16,753 nt of DNA from Bacilli bacterium. Its GTDB lineage: Bacteria; Bacillota; Bacilli; Tumebacillales; JAQBPP01. This document shows positions 13,920-16,753 of this stretch, piece after piece; the first letter of the stretch is position 1; the number at the start of each line of letters is the position of its first letter. Position numbers and translations under genes: made by a program. The stretch covers positions 1 through 16,753 of the forward strand of contig JAQBPP010000083.1 in the NCBI GenBank assembly GCA_028287455.1, written 5' to 3'. Below the pieces are notes generated by a model, which made no database searches, was not told the DNA's origin, and saw only the letters and a list, made by a program, of their open reading frames with translations.

Positions 13920-15464
13920 GTGAATAGGCAGCTACAGGATGTTCTCGAGAGAATCACATCATATTGGGGTGGGCTTGACCAACGGAAGCGCCGCAACCAG
14001 CTGATTATCGCAGGGGTTTTGGTGGTAGTGGCCATACTTCTCACCACTTTTGCGCTGCAAAAGAACTATGTGCCTGTATTTTCCAATCTGGACGACGCCT
14101 CAGCCGGGCAAGTGATCACCAAGCTTAAAGAAATGCAGGTGGATTACAAGCAAGTGGGCACTACGATCGAAGTGCCAGAGGGCATGGCGGATCAGGTGCG
14201 CGTGCAACTGGCCATGGCGAACATTCCCAAGTCGGGTACTCTTAGTTATTCGGACGTGTTTAATCAAACAGGTTTGTCCAGTGATACTGATACAGTTTTC
14301 AATGCTAAACTTCAGGCTGTGCTGGAAGGTGACCTTGCCACGACAATCAAGAGTTTCGACGGGATTACGAATGCCAGGGTGCAGCTTGTGATGCCGGATC
14401 AAAAAATGTTTGTTCAGCAGCCGACAAATGATGCCAAGGGGTCTGTAGTAGTCAGTCTCCGGCCGGGAGCGACTCTGCCGCTTGCCTCTGTCACCGGCAT
14501 TCAGCAGTTGGTAGCACACTCGGTGAAAGGTCTGCTGCCGGAGAATGTCTCTGTGATTGATCAACGAGGGGTTCGCATCAGTCCGGATCCACAGTCCACA
14601 GGGCCTGGCAGCGTAGCGGGTTCCGCCACTCAGCTGGACATCATCAAGAGTTTTGAATCGGATGCACAAAACAAGATTCGGGATGCTGTGGAGGGCATGG
14701 TCGGCGCAGGCAAGGTAAAAGTGGCTGTTACCGCCGATGTTTCGTTTGATCAGGTGAACCAAACGGACAACAATGTCTTTCCAGTGACCGATAAGCAAGG
14801 GAACGTGGTGGATGGCAGAGGCATTATCATCTCGCAGCAAAACACCAACAACTCTTCCAACGGGACTGGTTTAACAGGAGGCGTGCCGGGAACGCCCACA
14901 CAAAACCCGAATGCCGGGCCTACCTATGCCGGAGCGTCATCGTCGAACAATACTTCTTCGAGCGGCTCTAGCACTACAAATTACGAGGTGGATCACCAGA
15001 CGATAAATACGGTCCATCAGGCTGCCACTGTTAAACAGTATAATGTGGCGGTTGTTGTGAACGGAAATTTAACTCCTCAACAGAAAACAGATGTGACTGC
15101 TGTAGCAGCAAGTGCAATTGGCGGACCGAATGATGGCAGTTTAAACAAGCAAATAACAGTTGTCGCAAGTCCGCTGACTCCGGATATTCCTGTTTTTGCT
15201 CCGCAGCCTTTTTACCAGAATTCGCTGGTGATGGGCGGTATCGCAGTGGGCGCACTGATTCTCGGTTCAGGCTTGTTCTTCCTGGGCCGTCGCAGAAAAA
15301 CACAGACAGCCGGGTTGGAACTGTTTGACCAGGTGCCTGAATTGCCGCCTCTTGTAAAGGAAGAATCCGAACAGCAGAAGATGAAGAAGCTGCTTGAAAC
15401 GTTGGCAAACCAGAAGCCGGATGAGTTTGCTAACTTGCTTCGTACCTGGTTGGCCGAAGAGTAG
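13920..15464 (+). CDS. fliF: Flagellar MS-ring protein FliF
   Basis: GTG start at 13920 with AAGGTG (13909-13914) upstream, 38 bp after fliE; 514 residues. It has a membrane helix at about 27-46 (IIAGVLVVVAILLTTFAL), ring-building domains with FSNLDDASAGQVITKL and the RVQLVMPD region, and a Ser/Asn/Gly/Thr-rich low-complexity linker at about 308-354. The second membrane helix is at about 436-455, and a cytoplasmic tail ending NLLRTWLAEE binds FliG. It forms the MS ring in the cell membrane, the base on which rod, switch and export gate are built. fliG overlaps its ribosome site region immediately downstream. The low-complexity linker is in the position of the variable beta-collar loop of the family. 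Confidence 0.96.
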   Translation: MNRQLQDVLERITSYWGGLDQRKRRNQLIIAGVLVVVAILLTTFALQKNYVPVFSNLDDASAGQVITKLKEMQVDYKQVGTTIEVPEGMADQVRVQLAMANIPKSGTLSYSDVFNQTGLSSDTDTVFNAKLQAVLEGDLATTIKSFDGITNARVQLVMPDQKMFVQQPTNDAKGSVVVSLRPGATLPLASVTGIQQLVAHSVKGLLPENVSVIDQRGVRISPDPQSTGPGSVAGSATQLDIIKSFESDAQNKIRDAVEGMVGAGKVKVAVTADVSFDQVNQTDNNVFPVTDKQGNVVDGRGIIISQQNTNNSSNGTGLTGGVPGTPTQNPNAGPTYAGASSSNNTSSSGSSTTNYEVDHQTINTVHQAATVKQYNVAVVVNGNLTPQQKTDVTAVAASAIGGPNDGSLNKQITVVASPLTPDIPVFAPQPFYQNSLVMGGIAVGALILGSGLFFLGRRRKTQTAGLELFDQVPELPPLVKEESEQQKMKKLLETLANQKPDEFANLLRTWLAEE

Positions 15465-15476
15465 GGGTGAATGACA

Positions 15477-16484
15477 TTGGCACGTGTTCAAAAATTGTCT
15501 GGGCGCCAGAAGGCGGCAGTTTTGTTAGTCACGTTAGGTCCTGAAGTCTCCGCAAACGTGTTCAGGAATCTGCGCGATGATGAGATTGAGCAATTAACCC
15601 TTGAAATTGCCAATGTTCGAAAAATCGAATTTGAACAGCGTGATGCAGTGTTGGAGGAATTTCACCAGATTTGCATTGCTCAGGAATTTATTGCCCAAGG
15701 CGGCATTGTATACGCCAAAGAGGTCTTGGAAAAGGCGTTGGGTTCGCAGAAAGCCATCGACATTATCAACCGGCTGACCTCATCTTTGCAGGTTCGTCCG
15801 TTCGATTTTGCGCGCAAGGCGGATCCAAATCAAATCCTGAATTTTATCCAAAACGAACATCCACAAACCATATCATTAGTCCTCTCCTATATAGATTCGA
15901 GTCAAGCAGCTCTAATTCTGTCCGCACTTCCTCAAGAAATGCAGGCTGATATTGCAAGACGCATCGCTTTGATGGATCGAACTTCGCCTGAGGTGGTAGG
16001 TCAGGTGGAACGTGTACTGGAAAACAAGCTGTCCCAAATGGCCGTGCATGATTTTTCATCAGGAGGCGGCATTGACGCGATCGTACAAGTGTTGAACGGT
16101 GTTGACCGAGGCACGGAGAAAACCATTCTGGAGTCGCTGGAGCTGCAGGATCCTGAACTGGCTGAAGAAATCAAGAAGAGAATGTTTGTATTTGAAGATA
16201 TTGTGATCCTGGATAATCGTTCCATTCAAAGAATCATTCGGGATGTGGAAACCGGTGACTTGCTGCTCTCACTTAAAGTATCCAGCGAAGAAGTGCAGGA
16301 AGTCATTTTCCGAAACATGTCCAAGCGAATGGTGGAAACATTCCGGCAAGATATGGAGTTTATGGGACCTGTTCGGCTTCGTGATGTGGAAGAAGCACAA
16401 CAGCGCATCGTGAGTGTCATCAGGCGTCTGGAAGAGAGTGGAGAGATTATCATCGGCCGCGGAGGAGATGACATTATTGTCTAG
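15477..16484 (+). CDS. fliG: Flagellar motor switch protein FliG
   Basis: The start is set at TTG 15477: GGGGTGA (15464-15470) lies 6 nt before it, and the product then begins MARVQKLSGRQKAAVLLVTLG, as in B. subtilis FliG. The ATG at 15471 abuts the ribosome site and would add two residues. 335 residues. The N-terminal domain binds FliF, the middle domain has the EHPQT motif (127-131), and the MFVF hinge is at 236-239. The C-terminal torque domain holds the charged residues that face the stator. FliG sits on the MS ring and converts ion flow into rotation. It overlaps fliH by 8 bp. Confidence 0.96.
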   Translation: MARVQKLSGRQKAAVLLVTLGPEVSANVFRNLRDDEIEQLTLEIANVRKIEFEQRDAVLEEFHQICIAQEFIAQGGIVYAKEVLEKALGSQKAIDIINRLTSSLQVRPFDFARKADPNQILNFIQNEHPQTISLVLSYIDSSQAALILSALPQEMQADIARRIALMDRTSPEVVGQVERVLENKLSQMAVHDFSSGGGIDAIVQVLNGVDRGTEKTILESLELQDPELAEEIKKRMFVFEDIVILDNRSIQRIIRDVETGDLLLSLKVSSEEVQEVIFRNMSKRMVETFRQDMEFMGPVRLRDVEEAQQRIVSVIRRLEESGEIIIGRGGDDIIV

Positions 16485-16753
16485 GTTGGTCAAATCTTAC
16501 TTAACATCAGGCAACGGCGAACCCATTTTACGAATTCACCCGGTTGCCCCAAAAACAGAGCCTTATTTCAACCAGGAAGACGATGTGGAGAACTTACTGA
16601 CGCGCGCTAGGCAAGAGGCGATCGATATTGTCCGGGCCGCTCAGGAAGAGCAAGTAAGTCTTTCGGAGGAAACCAACAATTGGGTCCAGCAGCAAAAGAG
16701 TGAGCTCGCAGAAGAGGCCAAGGTTCTTTTTGAAAAAGCGCGTCGGGATGGCT
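16477..16753 (+). CDS. fliH: Flagellar export ATPase regulator FliH, N-terminal part (3' truncated by window edge)
   Basis: The frame is open to the window end (92 codons). The start is placed at TTG 16477, 8 nt after GGAGGAGA (16461-16468) inside fliG; an ATG at 16468 overlaps that site. The product begins MSRLVKSYLTSGNGEPILRI, like the short N-terminal segment of Bacillales FliH. It then has a Glu/Gln/Ala-rich coiled coil (EAIDIVRAAQEEQ... LAEEAKVLFEKARRDG) with the Ala/Gly spacing of the FliH/V-ATPase stalk family. FliH dimers hold the ATPase FliI at the export gate. The identification rests on position and coiled coil; the C-terminal domain is off the window. Confidence 0.85.
   Translation, partial: MSRLVKSYLTSGNGEPILRIHPVAPKTEPYFNQEDDVENLLTRARQEAIDIVRAAQEEQVSLSEETNNWVQQQKSELAEEAKVLFEKARRDG

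Noticed and set aside
14100..14840. A 246-codon open frame on the minus strand opposite fliF
   Set aside because: It is entirely antisense to a clear fliF, has no recognisable domain and no credible ribosome site; it reflects codon bias of fliF.
1..16753. CRISPR array, tRNA, rRNA or complete insertion sequence
   Set aside because: No regularly spaced repeats, no cloverleaf-like or rRNA sequence, and no transposase frame were found on either strand.

Overview
The window reads as a chromosomal segment of a Gram-positive, flagellated member of the Bacillales. The gene order sucC-sucD-dprA-topA-trmFO-xerC-hslV-hslU-flgB-flgC-fliE-fliF-fliG-fliH matches the classic Bacillus subtilis block (sucCD-smf-topA-gid-codV-clpQ-clpY-codY-flgB...), with one clear difference: there is no codY between hslU and flgB. 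Many starts are TTG or GTG behind strong GGAGG-type ribosome binding sites, which fits a Firmicute. Protein details suggest a deep Bacillales lineage such as the Alicyclobacillaceae, but this placement is a guess.

Left end (1 to about 530): A+T-rich DNA of a mobile element, holding the 3' end of a large serine recombinase. The element has entered a comM (yifB, Mg-chelatase-like AAA+ ATPase) gene lying on the minus strand. ComM is cut just before its Walker A motif and now ends in about 22 foreign residues. The rest of the element and the other half of comM lie outside the window.

Region 1176-2566: three small genes not in the B. subtilis order. They are an unrecognised acidic 73-aa protein (+), a 136-aa protein with cysteine pairs on the minus strand with its own promoter and terminator, and a 53-aa zinc-ribbon-like protein (+).

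Region 2567-12525: sucCD (TCA cycle succinyl-CoA ligase) ends in a bidirectional hairpin. Then come dprA (transformation), topA (topoisomerase I, with its own candidate promoter), trmFO (tRNA m5U54 methylation), xerC (dimer resolution) and hslVU (ATP-dependent protease). A strong intrinsic terminator closes this transcription unit.

Region 12684-16753: the start of the flagellar operon, flgB-flgC-fliE-fliF-fliG-fliH, tightly packed and cut by the window end in fliH. It supplies proximal rod, export-gate adaptor, MS ring, rotor switch and the export ATPase regulator.

The most unusual non-coding items are: (i) a pair of hairpin elements at 1593-1663 and 4667-4733 that share a 47-bp core in opposite orientation, with identical arms and identical 7-nt internal segments around a divergent 15-nt apex; (ii) the 86-bp topA-trmFO spacer, which holds two near-identical dyad sites 30 bp apart that can form mutually exclusive hairpins; (iii) the comM interruption. 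I found no tRNA, rRNA, CRISPR array or complete IS, and no gene-free stretch above 300 bases; the longest gap is the 240-bp hslU-flgB spacer.
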